Part shown: positions 35,561 to 47,534 of the stretch, piece by piece
Layout: the number at the start of each line of letters is the position of its first letter
Numbering within the stretch: position 1 is the first letter of the stretch
Assembly: GCA_027625915.1 (NCBI GenBank)
Contig: JANTQA010000010.1
Coordinates: 1,984,001-2,048,000 of the forward strand
Reading direction: 5' to 3'
From: Anaeramoeba flamelloides
Taxonomy: Eukaryota; Metamonada; Anaeramoebidae
Length of the DNA stretch: 64,000 nt
Translations under genes and position numbers: made by a program
Notes under the pieces: generated by a model
Told to the model about the DNA's origin: nothing
Databases searched by the model: none
The model's input: the letters and a program-made list of their open reading frames with translations, nothing else

Positions 35561-36180
35561 AATTTTTAACTTTTTTCTATTTTATTTATCAGAAAAAAAA
35601 CCCATCAATAAAAAATTTCCATCACTATTTTAATTTTTTAAAAAAAGAGAAAAGATTAAATGCACGGAATTTTTAATTATTTATTTTAAAAAAATACTTT
35701 CAAGATAGTAAATATCTTGATTATCTTTTTTTTAATATAGTTACAAATCCATCTTGAAATCTATGATAAACAAAGAATTTATTGTATTTCACATACTTCC
35801 CCCATTTTATTGTAGTATTTTGATATCTTGCGGTAGTCTATTATAAATTGTGAGATTTAATATATGAACAAAAATTACTCAAGTAAAAAATAAAATTCAA
35901 ATTATATTTTTTAATAACAGATAATTTTTTAGTATATTTAAAATTCCACAATATTTGAGAGTAGAATCTTAGTTTTAACATAATTCTTTTAAATTTTGAT
36001 AAATAATTATTTTTTTACCTTAATTTTTCTTTTTATTTTGAACAATCAATAAATTTTTAGAATAAACTGGAAAACCCCAATAAAAGAGTTGTTAAGTTTT
36101 CTAATTTGAGATTTTAAATTAAAAAATCTGAAAAATTTATTTTATTTCGTATTTAAAAAGAAAAAAAATACATTTATCAT

Positions 36181-36237
36181 ATTCTAAAAGAATAATGTTA
36201 AATCTTTGATTAGACTCCATTCTTTTGTATTCTAAAA
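36181..36237. repeat. Recurrent palindrome, copy d
   Basis: ATTCTAAAAGAATAATGTTA and ACTCCATTCTTTTGTATTCT are inverted around AATCTTTGATT. The sequence CTCTAAGGTACTTGATGGAC follows. A similar CTCTAAGGTACTC lies beside copy g. Confidence 0.55.
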
Positions 36238-36468
36238 AAAACATATTAACTTGACCTTACTCTAAGGTACTTGATGGACTCTAACTTTGGTTTTTTTTTT
36301 CTTTTTTATAATAAGTAGAAAATTCTAATAAATTTTCTGTTTATTTCAATAATTACAAAATATGGTTGTTAGCTTTTCTTGGGTTCCTTGTATATTTATA
36401 CAATCAATAGAATTTATAGATACAAGAAAAAAAAAACCTCAAGAAAACCGCCTTTAATTTTTCCAGAA

Positions 36469-36525
36469 TTTAAAAGAATTATCTAAAACATTTTATTTTA
36501 CTCTATTATATTGAATTCTGCAATA
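36469..36525. repeat. Recurrent palindrome, copy e
   Basis: It starts TTTTCCAGAATTTAAAAGAA and its second half ends TTGAATTCTGCAAT. CACTCTAAGAAACTCTATGA follows, as beside copy g. Arm identity is lower than in other copies. Confidence 0.5.
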
Positions 36526-37806
36526 TCAGGCACTCTAAGAAACTCTATGACACCATACAAAAATATTTCAAAATAATAAAAAATCAAAATTTCTTATTTA
36601 TATCGCACAATATTTAATTTATCAAGACCATTAATTCAAACTTTAGGAACCTTTACTAATTGAGTAAATAGATTCTATTACAAAATAGATGCTATTACAA
36701 AATAAATACTATTTCAAATAAATCAGATCATTTACTAATTGCTTTAATAAATATTACTATATAATCAATAAAAAATCAAATCACTTTTGTCCTTTATGTT
36801 TAAAATATGAACACAAGAAAATTATAGAAAATATTGATCACCTTTTATGGGTCTGCATTTTCTCTGAAAACGAAGTTAACATTTCTCAATAAATGAAAAG
36901 AAAGAAATCTTTTAGGAAATAATTGTATTCAAAGATAGTTTAAAATAATATTTGCTAATTAATAACCATGAACCCAATAGATTTCAGATTTAAATTTCAA
37001 GTACTTTCAGTAAAAAGGTCTCTAGGGTATAACTGATTCTTTATTTATAAAAAAAAATTAATCTTTTTTTCGCTTTTTACCAGCAATTTCATAAAAATGT
37101 TTTTGAATTTTTTGATCACTTACTATTTTTGAAACTTTTTTGATGAGCTTTGAAGAAAGAATTTTGTTTGTCAAAGTACAAACAAAACAACTAAATTAGT
37201 CACTCAGCAAGACTTTTGTTTGACCATATTGTTTTATAAGTGTATTTTGTAAGATTGAAAAAAAGGAAAGTGAATCAATAATTTTAAAAACTTTTTTTTG
37301 TTTTTTATCAATACTTTGGTTTTTTGAATTGAGAAAGCAAACTGCTAAAAATCAATTTGTATGTAAAGCGGAATTGTTTTTTTGATGATTGTCAAATTTA
37401 TGAGTCTTCTTTTTAAAAAATCAAAAGCATTTTAAATACCAAAAATCCATAATTTTCCAAGATTAACAAAAAACCGATACAAAAATAAAAAGTACTTTCA
37501 ACAAAACTCTGAATATTTCGAAAAACAATTTTGTATCTGTATTTCAATCAACCTTTGTTCTTTGGGGTATTGGTGCGTTTGTGACCGAAGAATAAAAATC
37601 TACTTGAATTGAGAAGGGCTTTTATAAATGAAATTTATTTTTTTTTTGTTTTTTTTTTTCATAACCAAAGGTGATTTCTCCACTTTACAAAATCGGAGGG
37701 TTCAAAAATTCAAAACAACCACCGGAGAAGAAAAAAGACACATACCTTCAATTGAAACACAAAAAAAAACAAAAGATAATTCACAAAAGAAAAAAAAATT
37801 CAGTGA

Positions 37807-38811
37807 ATGATATTTAAGGAGCTAGTGCATTCGTGTTACCCTCATAAAACCAAACGACCCATGGGCCACACAACATCACTTCACATCCAAAGAAAGCTCG
37901 GCAAAGTTCGAAATAGCTTTGACGAAGTAAAGTTAGATCGTTTCATAAAGCAAAAACAAAAAAATAACCAACGAAAAAAGGTGCAAAATCTTCAAGCTTT
38001 AAAAAACAAATTTACAAAAACTAACACCCAACACAAAAAACTCATCAATTTGATTAAACAAATCCCATCTGATGATGTCCAATTTTTGAATGAGGCGTTA
38101 AACCTTCTCAGAATGAGCCAGTTTTCCAAAAAGAAAAGATCTCCTTTTGGATCTTTTTTTAACAAAAACTCGCACCTGAACAATTCTTTACAAACGGAAT
38201 TTCTAAAGCTAAATTTAAACGAAAGATCTTCAGAGCCAAAGCCGATGGGTGTAATTTCTCAAAAAAATAAAAAGAAAATCCGAAAATTAAAAAAAAGAAT
38301 TTCCCAATACAAAAATTTGAGCAGCAACAATAAAAATAATCAAAGTAATCATGACCACTCTCCAAAACAGGAAAAAAAATTTGAACCATTAAAAAAGAAA
38401 ATTGAATGCAAACAAAACAATCTGAAAAATCTCATTTGGAATAATAATCGGTTAAGGGTATATCTACATGACCAACAAAATATGAAAAAAAATTTGTCAA
38501 ACAAGCTAATCGAATTTACCGATCATAGCTCTCTAAATTCTGAAGAGTCTGATCAATTAAAAAAGATAACAAAGCAAAAAAAGCAACAGCAAATTAATGC
38601 ATTGACAATGGAAATCAAAAAAATTCAATTTAATACCAAAAACACTTCAAGAAGATTACTTGAAAAAAGTAATTCTTCTCTGAAACAAAAACTAAAAGCT
38701 TCAAAGCTTCAACTTCTGACTTTACAAAAGGAAGAAAAACGTCTAGAAATTGAAATGCGCAAATTGGTTACCCTGAAAAAATCGTTTTCTGCAGTAAGAA
38801 TTTTTAATTAA
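37807..38811 (+). CDS. Basic coiled-coil protein of unknown family
   Basis: This is an uninterrupted 334-codon frame rich in Lys, Gln, Asn and Leu. Long helices with coiled-coil spacing lie in the N-terminal third (LDRFIKQKQKNNQRKKVQNL) and over the last 90 residues (SLKQKLKASKLQLLTLQKEE). The middle is an Asn/Ser/Lys-rich linker. I recognise no domain. Two starts are possible. ATG 37807 gives MIFKELVHSCYPHKTKRP. ATG 37861 gives MGHTTSLHIQ, which fits the N-myristoylation pattern MGxxxS. Without an ATG-proximal signal to choose between them, I list the longer. A cytoskeletal or scaffold role is only a guess. Confidence 0.65.
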   Translation: MIFKELVHSCYPHKTKRPMGHTTSLHIQRKLGKVRNSFDEVKLDRFIKQKQKNNQRKKVQNLQALKNKFTKTNTQHKKLINLIKQIPSDDVQFLNEALNLLRMSQFSKKKRSPFGSFFNKNSHLNNSLQTEFLKLNLNERSSEPKPMGVISQKNKKKIRKLKKRISQYKNLSSNNKNNQSNHDHSPKQEKKFEPLKKKIECKQNNLKNLIWNNNRLRVYLHDQQNMKKNLSNKLIEFTDHSSLNSEESDQLKKITKQKKQQQINALTMEIKKIQFNTKNTSRRLLEKSNSSLKQKLKASKLQLLTLQKEEKRLEIEMRKLVTLKKSFSAVRIFN

Positions 38812-39216
38812 TATTTTTTTTATTCACACTTTTTATTATTCCTGGGGATATTCCCAGAGTTTTGAACTTGTAAGTTTGTAAAAAAAAAAAAAGCTTTGAA
38901 AATTCAAATAAATATTAAGAAAATTGAGGCCATGTAATATCTTTTATTAATATAATTCCATATTACAAACCAATTGAATTTTTATTACGAATTAACAAAG
39001 GATGAATAACAATTTTGGATATTGTAAATGACGATATTAGAATTGAGTTTAATAAATTAATTTTAAAATAAATTTACCCTGCTTTTTTGGAAATATCTTC
39101 TATCTCTTATATGCCGAATCCAACAATCACCGATTTTCAAATTTTGTCACACTCTTTCAGAGTAGAATTCAAACATGTAAAAAATTTGAAATCCGGTGAT
39201 GGTTTAATTGGATATG

Positions 39217-39247
39217 TGTGTGTGTGTGAGGTATAGATAGATAGATG
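39217..39247. repeat. TG and TAGA microsatellite
   Basis: TGTGTGTGTGTG is followed at once by GAGG and TATAGATAGATAGATGG. It is a simple-sequence tract with no coding context. Confidence 0.85.
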
Positions 39248-39789
39248 GATATAATTATTACACATAAATCCAATGTACACACATAAATTTCATAAATTAA
39301 AGTTGAGTAAAAATATTTTGGTATTTTTCTTTGGGTACAAACAAGTATAAATCCAACTTTTGTATTTCTGATGTTTACCCATACATTCAAATAAATATTA
39401 AAAATTTTTTACTTCAATTTCTATTTTTAAATTTTTTTTACTTACTTTGAATAACAATGACGAAAGCAAATTTATATTTGTTTGAAAGTTAAGTAACTTT
39501 GTAAAAATAGTTGATCTTCAAAATATTCATTAAAGTGAGTTGTTTTGAAAGTTGGACTATCGAATTTAAAAAATATGGATATTGAACTAAAAAATTTTTT
39601 TAAAATTATCAATCTGCAAAATCCTTGTTTCGGGTTGTAATTTGTGTGTTTGTTATAATGAACTGGAATTACCAACACAGTTTATTTAAGATAAATATGA
39701 TTATCAACCATAATAATAATCAAATAAGTATATATACTCCACAGTATACATAATACAGCTATTTTTTTTTTTTTTTAAACACAAATTTT

Positions 39790-41300
39790 TTATTTGAAAA
39801 TATTACTTGAATAATTTTAGATAACTACTGATAAGAAAGAGATTAGATCACAAGAAAATTAAAGATATTGTTGTGGCTATTGTGTACAGATTTTGAGAAA
39901 TCATTAGGTTATTCAGCAAAGTTTGTAAATTTTTGGATCTTCTATTTTCAAATCTATATAGATGAAATAAGAACTGTTTTACGAATAAATTTGACTATAT
40001 AAATATTATTTAAAGTTGTTTTAGAAGTACTTTGACTAATTTTTTTTATGGTATTTTTAAATTCATAATTGGAGATTAGGTGTGTCTCGCTCTATTCCGA
40101 ATGGTTTTAAACAATAAATTGGCTCAAGGAACTAAAATATTTGTTTACTAGAATTCAAATAAAAATTCATTCATTTTTTCGAGAGTGTCTCGAAACAGAA
40201 TAAATTCCATTTCTTTGTTGGAAAACAATGTCTAAATCCAAAATTTGTTTTTTTTTAGGTTTTGAAAGAAAACTAATCTCATTTACAAAAAACAAAAAAA
40301 AAATATTTCAATCTATTTTTTCAAGATCAAAAAGAGAAAGGAAATCATTTTTTTTAGTTTTTGAAAGGATATAAAAAAAGAAAATTACAAATTAAAAAAA
40401 AATAATAATTTTTTTTTTACTACACCAAGTCAAGTCAAGTCAATTTTAGAGAAATGTTCAAAATATTTTGCTGTTAAGAACACTCGGCATATTTAAGATT
40501 TTATATTTGGTGATTTTCAGATATTTCTTTAATGTTAAAAATAACAGGGGATAGAGATTATTGGAAAGTTGGATGGCAAAGTGTGTCTCTGTGGAATTTA
40601 AGCCAAGTTTGTATTCAATGAAAATGATGTAACATTTAACTCCGATGTTTTCAATCATTCAATTGGAAAAAAGATCCTTTGAAGAGCAAGTTATTCAAAG
40701 GATAATTAAAAAATAATAAATTGGTTTTTTTATTTGTTTTTATTTTGTTTGTTTATAATTTATTCTTTCTTGTGCCAAGTTAGATCCTGAATTCCAAAAA
40801 TAAATAGCAACTCATATTGTTTCATTTGTTAAAAAATATCCATTAATATAATTCTTCTTTTTTAAATCCCCTTTCAGATTCGAAAAAATGATCATTTTCT
40901 AGTGCTAAGAAGATATCAATCCTTGATCTTCAAACTCCACAATATCATCTTCGATCAATTCAAACAATATTTTTTTTATTTCTTTCGGGCCAAACTCAAA
41001 TTATTGCAAGATAATTATTATTAAATGAAAACGAGAAAGATCTTTACTAGAAATCTCTATTGTATGGGATAACTGAACAAAGCAATGATTTTTTCTCAAC
41101 CAAAGAACAAAATGAAAATATATAAAGAAAAAAAAAAAGCATGTTTATTGATGGAAGAATTATAAATTACACTCTAGATGTCCTTTTACTTAAATTTCCT
41201 CAAAGATAATTTAAGCATAAAATCATAGATTTATCAATTGTTCAAGGGAAAGACACACCCAATTTTTTTTATGTTTAAAAAGTAAAAGCAAAAAATTGAA
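39790..41300. repeat. Inverted-repeat element R-A, copy 2
   Basis: It is collinear with 25.66-27.42 kb over most of its length but diverged by many substitutions. Its own ends are inverted: AGGTGTGTCTCGCTCTATTC near 40078 against GGGAAAGACACACCCAATTT near 41249. It lacks the MITE carried by copy 1. No transposase is seen. Confidence 0.6.
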
Positions 41301-41697
41301 AAGGAAAAAGGAAAAAAGAAAAAGAAAAATATGTTTACACTATTTTCAAGAATTAACTTAATTGTTAATAAAAAAAATAATAGGTTACTTTTTTTCGTTT
41401 TATATTGGAAACATGTGAATTTTGGATTTCAAAAAAAAGACTCAAAATAATAAATTGCTTAGATGGGGTTAACTCATCCATTTCATAAGTCGAAACACAA
41501 ATTACAAAAAAAAGTTTTTTTTCAGGATCTCGAAAAGATTTCATTTTATTTTTAAAAAATACAACTACCTTAATCTACATATAAAATTACTTGAAATTTT
41601 TTTTTTAAATTACTCTGTCAAAACATTTACTTATACTAATTTTTTTTCTTTACAATAATTACAATTTATTTTTTATTTTTTTTATTAACCGAAAAAG

Positions 41698-44686
41698 GGT
41701 AACCAGTTTGAGAATAAATTAAGATTAAGTTCAAGCACCAGTACATTTTTTCAGGATTATTTTGAAAAAAATATCATTTCTACAGATGAATCAGAACAGA
41801 ATTCTGAAGAATCGGAAAAAAATGAAAAAACATCTCCACATATTAGTAAAATAAGATCAAACAGTCGAAAAGTGGCGAAAAAATCAAGGGTATTATCGTC
41901 TCGTAGTGATTTAGAATTTGGTATTACTCTTCAAGAAAAATTCAAACTTGAAAATGAAAAGAAAAAGGAAAATAAAGAAAATAATAATGCTACAAGTGAA
42001 GAAACTGAATTGAATAAGAAACTTTATGAACTAGATCAAATTCCAAGAGAAAATAAAGTTACACGGAAATTAATAATAGCAAATCAAATACCAGACAGAG
42101 AAGAAAAACAAGATATAAATACAATAAAAAATAAGAATAAAGATTTTTCTATTGATTCTGTTGAAAAATTATTAACGATTCCTGTAGCTGTCGAATATTT
42201 TACTGAATATCTTAACCATGAAATGTGCCAAGAAAATTTACTATTTTTTCTTTCAGTGAAAAATTTTAAAAATTTATTAAATTCAAATCAAATGGAAAAG
42301 GTAAGAAATTTGTTGTGCTTCTTTTTTTTTATTTATTTTTGTCTTTTGATTTTTCATTCTATTTTTCTTTTTCTTTCCCTTTCTCTTCCTGGTTGTGATA
42401 TTGTATTCTGAAATATATCAACAGATCAAATTAGGACAAAATTATTTTATACCCACTCTTTAATAATAAAAAGCCATTTGCATTTTCTGTATAATGATGA
42501 TTACCTAAATTAATATTACAATACTTTATTTAGATCAGTACAACTTATTCAAAATGTAATATAAAAAAAAATAATAAATTTTTGAAAAAAATTAATTTTT
42601 TTTTTTTTTCTTTCAATTAAAGGGTGGGTAATCAAAGTTCATCTGTTTGTAGTTAGATTTTATTTTTAAATTTGAGAAATAAAAAGAAAATGTATGATAT
42701 TTTTATTTAATTTCTTAAATAAAATAAAAATCGTTGTTAACTTTTCCAGAATTCAAAAGAATATTACTAAAATCATAGATTTTGCTCAATTCTTTTAAAT
42801 TCGGGAAAATTGACAATAGAATTTATCGGATTTTCTGTTTATTTCAAAAGTAATTGATTTTTCGAATAAAACATAAAATCTTGAGACAACAGCTGTTAAT
42901 TTTTTTTTTAATATTTCGTTTTATGAGAAAATCAATATAAACTCCATTTCACTCAAAGTGGCCAAGCCAAAAATGAAAAGGTCACTTTATTTTTAAGAAT
43001 CAATCAAACTTAAATTGTTTAGAAATACAAGAAAAATAAACTTCTTATTAGAGTTGATAATCATAAAAGAAACCCCTGAACAAACCATAAATTTCAAAAA
43101 AAAAAATGTTAAAAAAAATTTTGGACTCCTTTTCATTGGAACGTCTCATGCAAAATTCTCAATTTCTTTAGGAAATTAAAATTGTTGACAATAAGAGTTT
43201 TTACTTGTAAATCTATGAATTTTAAAAGAACATACAAGCCTAACTTTTCTTAATTTTAATTTGGAGTTTCAAACATTTTTTTTTTTCAAATTTAATTTTT
43301 AAAGAAAAAAAAACTAAAAAAAATAAAAAGAAAAAAAAAAATTTTACAAAAAGCAAAAAACAAAAAAAAAAATAACTAAATAAAAAATGAGAAAAAATGA
43401 TTTTGAACTAAAAATTGAAATTTTAGTTTGAGAAGAATAATGAATTAAACTCATAGAAAATGTTCTATTTCTTCAATAAAACCTAGCCCCTTTGACTGAA
43501 AATGGGTTTATTTTCAAAATACTAAAACAAGAAGAAAAAAAAACATCATTAGGTTTTCCAGAATTCAACAAAAATTGAGTGTTTCTTTAATTTGATCTAA
43601 TATTTAATGAAATAAATTTGAATTTTGGAAAACCTATACACTCTAAGGTACTCTATAACACTTGACGACACTCTATAGCACTGCTCAAATCTCTAATTTA
43701 AATTAGAAATATTGTTGAATCGGGTGAGAACATGTCAATACACCCAAGAATCGTATCCACTTCCCATAAATTGAAAGGGGGTTTGGTTCCAATTCTTATT
43801 CAATTTTTATAAAAGTCAAAAAAACAAATCGATCAGATGATTTCCTCAAAGAATTTCGTGGTTCTATGAAGTGTTGGTTAAATTTTTAATTATAATTACA
43901 TTTTTGTAACTTTTTGAGAAGATGATAAATAATCAAAAATAATGTGGTTATAACAATTTAAATACACAACCTTAAGATTGTAGTTGTACACTTTACCACT
44001 GATCGGTTATCAATTCTCCAAAAAGTAGGATATTTTATTATTTGTTTTTTGAAACAATTTTTGTGACAGAATTGACAAACCTAACAAACGAGAAAATGAG
44101 AAAATTAAAAAATTATTACTATTTAAAATATGTATTTTTTTGAATTGTATCACAATTACGAAATCAAAAATAAATGAAATCTGAACTTGATTTTTCACAG
44201 GGAAAAATAAAAATAAATTAAACAAAGTTGTCAAAAACAAAAAAAAAATGAAAAGTATCCAAATAATGTAAAAATTTTATTTTAAAAATTTTACATGATA
44301 AAAAAATGAAAAATAGTTATTTTGAGAAAATTTTATCAAAAATATGATAAAAATGAGATTTTTTTTTGATTGAAACTTTTTTATTTCTCAAATAACCCAC
44401 CGCGTCAATTATTTAGAAAATGTTGTTACTTTTATTTTCATAATTTATTTTTTTATTATTTACAAAAGAATTTTGGATTTATACAATTTTGTCACTTAAA
44501 AAAGAGAGATATTATCTTGAAGTTAAATTACAAAAACCTAGAAACAAATTCATTTTTATTCCCTTTAAATTTTTTTCTTCATATTCTAATAATTTGCCCT
44601 TTTCTTTTATTTTTTCATTTTCTCCCCCCTCCTCCTCTTCTTTGCCTTTTTTTTTTTATCCTGTTTATTATTATTAATATTATTAA

Positions 44687-44733
<47 letters not shown>

Positions 44734-46081
44734 GAAAATTATATCAATGTCAAAAAAGATATATAAGAAATATATAAAAACTGGATCTCTTTTTCAAGTA
44801 AATATTGATTATATATGCCGAGAAAAAATTAATAGCCTTGTTAAAAAAAAGGAATTTTCAATCGACATGTTTAATGAAGCACAAGAAATTGTATTTGGCC
44901 ATATGAATAATGATCAATTAATTGGATTTAAAAATTCGGATCTTTATTCACAATTATTGAAAAAAATCCAAACAAGAAATGAGTTATATTTTGATACAAT
45001 AATTAAAAAGGCAACAATAATATCAAGAAATTTAATCACGCGGGCTTTAAATATTGATTTTTGGTATACAGGTAAAGCTGAAAATGCACTTTTGGTTTCT
45101 TACAAATTATTAAATAATCTTATTCAAATATTAAATGCACATTATTTGATTAACTGTGCCCAAATTGATTTAAATATAATTTCACAATCAATTTCTTTTA
45201 ATCGATTTGTTGCTTCAACAACAGAATTACAAAAGGTATGAAATTTTTATTTTTAAACTTTTTTGTTTCAAAAAAAAAAAAAATGCAAGCTAATTTTTTT
45301 TCTTGCTATTAATATTCTATTTATCTTAATCCCAATTGAAAAAACTAAAAATAAAAAATAAAATCAAACAATAATAAAAAATAAAAAAAAAAATAAAACA
45401 AAATAAAAATGAAAATGAAAATTTCAAAAGGTAAAACTCGAAAAATTAACAAATGAGCAAAGATTATGTTTCTTTTTAAATATTTATAATACCTTACTTA
45501 TTCATGGCGGGGTTGTTAATGGAATCCCTAACCGAGGGAAGGAATATGAAAATTTGACTCAAAACACGATGTATCGAATTGGCGGGTTAGATTATTCTCT
45601 TTCTGATATTAGATATGGTATTCTTCATTCAAACCGTGATAAAAAATTAAACCAATATTTTAAACAAAATGATCCAAGAATTCAATTTGTAATTAAGAAT
45701 AATAATGACCATAGATTAAACTTTGCAATAATTAGCTTTGAATCAACCTCAATTTTTTTACAAACTTATATCCCAGATCAATTGGAATTGTTTTTAGAAA
45801 AAAATACAAAATTGCAATTAGCTAAAGAAGCACAATTCATTAAAAATAAAATCATCTTACCGCCAAGAATCAAAATCTTATTAAAAGACTTTGATGATTC
45901 ATCGTTGCTATTTATTAAATATTTATTGCCTTATTTAGGAATTAAAAGACAAAAATTTATCAAAAATATGGATTATAAAATTAATATTTCATTTAGAAAA
46001 AATTCCAATTTTTTACCAATGTTTTCTCTTGAATCAGAAAGTATATTGGTTAAAAAATATTCCGATGAATATAAATTTTAA
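41698..46081 (+). CDS. RGS domain fused to DUF547 domain (5' exon not found)
   Basis: Three exons, 41698-42300, 44735-45235 and 45431-46081, join in phase 0 and give 584 residues. The introns are 2434 nt (GTAAGA...TTATTAG) and 195 nt (GTATGA...CAAAAG). The first exon is a charged low-complexity region ending in the first half of an RGS domain (VEYFTEYLNHEMCQENLLFF). Exon 2 supplies the rest (IYKKYIKTG, VNID, MFNEAQEIVFGHM, FKNSDLYSQLL). After about 70 helical residues, exon 3 carries DUF547 (LCFFLNIYNTLLIHG, MYRIGGLDYSLSDIRYGIL, NDPRIQFVIKNN, RLNFAIISF). RGS domains speed GTP hydrolysis by G-alpha subunits. DUF547 has no settled function. No ATG precedes the first exon in frame, so at least one upstream exon is missing. 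Inferred: a G-protein signalling regulator. Confidence 0.85.
42741..42810. repeat. Recurrent palindrome, copy f
   Basis: This is the clearest copy. CTTTTCCAGAATTCAAAAGA pairs with TCTTTTAAATTCGGGAAAA, around AAAATCATAGATTTTGCTC. It lies inside the RGS intron. Confidence 0.75.
42940..43505 (-). repeat. Dispersed repeat R-H, minus-strand copy
   Basis: The reverse complement aligns with 35020-35560 over about 550 bp with the same block order. It lies within the RGS intron, between palindromes f and g. Confidence 0.75.
43551..43635. repeat. Recurrent palindrome, copy g
   Basis: AGGTTTTCCAGAATTCA at the left is mirrored by TTGAATTTTGGAAAACCT at the right. It is followed by repeated ACTCTA(A/T)...CACT units (43640-43690). 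Confidence 0.7.
44670..44733. repeat. (ATT)n microsatellite abutting a splice acceptor
   Basis: About 20 ATT-type triplets, interrupted twice by AATATT, run directly into the TTATTAG acceptor of the second RGS exon. The normal pyrimidine tract is replaced by this repeat, with T-rich sequence upstream at 44649-44660. Confidence 0.9.
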
Positions 46082-47534
46082 ATGTCAATTCATTTTATAT
46101 TCTTATTATTATTTTAAAATGGATTCTTTATTCATTTTTCTTTTCTTTATTTTTCTTTTCTTTTTTTTTAAAAGCTAAATTAAAGATGTTTTTTAAGTAT
46201 AATTTTGACTAAAATTTATCTTTTAAATTAACTTTTTCAATTTTATAATACTTAGTTTTTTATTCATCCTTAAATTGTCAATTTTTTTTTTACTAAAACT
46301 GTATGTTAAATATTTTGATTTTTTTAGTAAATCTGACAATTTTCTTCTTAATAAAAAAATTAAAATTTTTTAACTTTAAACATAAATTCACTTTTTTTAT
46401 ATTTTGAGAATGCAATGAATCATATTAATTGTTTTTTTTAATTTTTTTATCCTATTGTTAATAAATAATTCAATGAATATAAAAAACATTATACGTTTTT
46501 GGTAATAAAACCTGATTTTTGAAAACAAACTGTTTTTTCAAAAAATAATTACTAACAAGTATAATCTATTATCAAAAATCATTTTTTATGGGTATTTGAC
46601 TTTTAAAATATACTTGTTTATTGAAAATTCCTTATCTCATTAAAAAAAAAAATACCTTTTGTGGTCTTTTCCTATAGAACTTTATAAAATGAAAACATCA
46701 AAGTTTAAAATAGATGGAACCAAATATTGAACCAAAATAATTAGAACAAAGAAAGATAAGGAAAATTGTTTAATTTTGGAGAATTTGGAACTGTATTATT
46801 CTAATTTTAAAAGTTTTATTTTGTTGAAAAAATATTTTATTTTGACAATTTTCTGATTATAAAATATCTTCTCAAAAAACAACAAAAGATACAAATTGTT
46901 TGCTTTTAATTATTCTTATTATCTGGGTTATGAAAGGTTATCTTTTTATAGTTTATGATTTTTTTGATATCAGATCAATACTGGTATTTAAACAATAAAT
47001 GAGATAAAATTTTACTACATTCTATAAATTTTCAAATAGCTTCGAGAATAGCTTTTGGTTTGTAATACACTTGTTATTTGTTTGGGGCTTTTTTATTTTG
47101 ATAATATAATGGTATCTTTTTGGTTCATTCAGAATCCTATATTAAAGAAATATTTTTTGAAAAACATAAAAATTGAATGTAATTTTTCCTATTTATAATT
47201 CAAATACAAATAATTGATTTCAATGGGCGAATATCTATATACTGATTGAAAAATTTTACTTTACTCTCAAAAAGGCAGTATTTTACAAAAAATTTTCCAA
47301 TAATATAAAGCTTTATCTAACCTCAGAAAATATAAAGGGAAAACTAAAATCTTCTATTTTCAAACCCAACTAATAAAAATAGTGTACTTATTTTAAACAA
47401 ATACAAACTTTGTTCAAACTACTCACAAAGAAAAATTTATAGCAAAAAGTTTTTATCATTTTTTCAATTTTTGATTAGAATTTTTAATCGGCTTTTATAA
47501 AAAAAATTGAAACAAAATAAGTACAATCAATAAT
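46082..47534. other. Spacer without recognised features
   Basis: AT-rich sequence between the RGS-DUF547 gene and the transporter gene. I see no gene, no RNA gene and no clear repeat here. Confidence 0.6.

Larger units (their letters stand above)
32645..37806. other. Gene-poor spacer with hairpins and dispersed repeats
   Basis: No convincing gene. It contains a hairpin at 33055-33181, palindromes at 33651, 36181 and 36469, and the plus-strand copy of the R-H repeat at 35.02-35.56 kb. A short open frame at 37628-37810 (a hydrophobic Phe run, then basic) might be a 5' exon of the next gene, but no splice is evident. Confidence 0.55.
38812..41697. other. Gene-poor spacer with R-A copy 2
   Basis: No gene is visible. 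It contains a R-H fragment near 38.90-39.03 kb, a short TG/TAGA microsatellite near 39217-39247 and R-A copy 2 (39.79-41.30 kb). The missing 5' exon of the RGS-DUF547 gene must lie somewhere upstream of 41698, but I could not identify it. Confidence 0.5.
42301..44734 (+). other. 2.4-kb intron splitting the RGS domain, repeat-bearing
   Basis: The donor GTAAGA follows ...NQMEK and the acceptor TTATTAG precedes KIISMSKKIYKKY. Both boundaries are phase 0. The intron contains the reverse copy of R-H (42.94-43.50 kb), two recurrent palindromes and the ATT microsatellite at its end. Confidence 0.85.
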
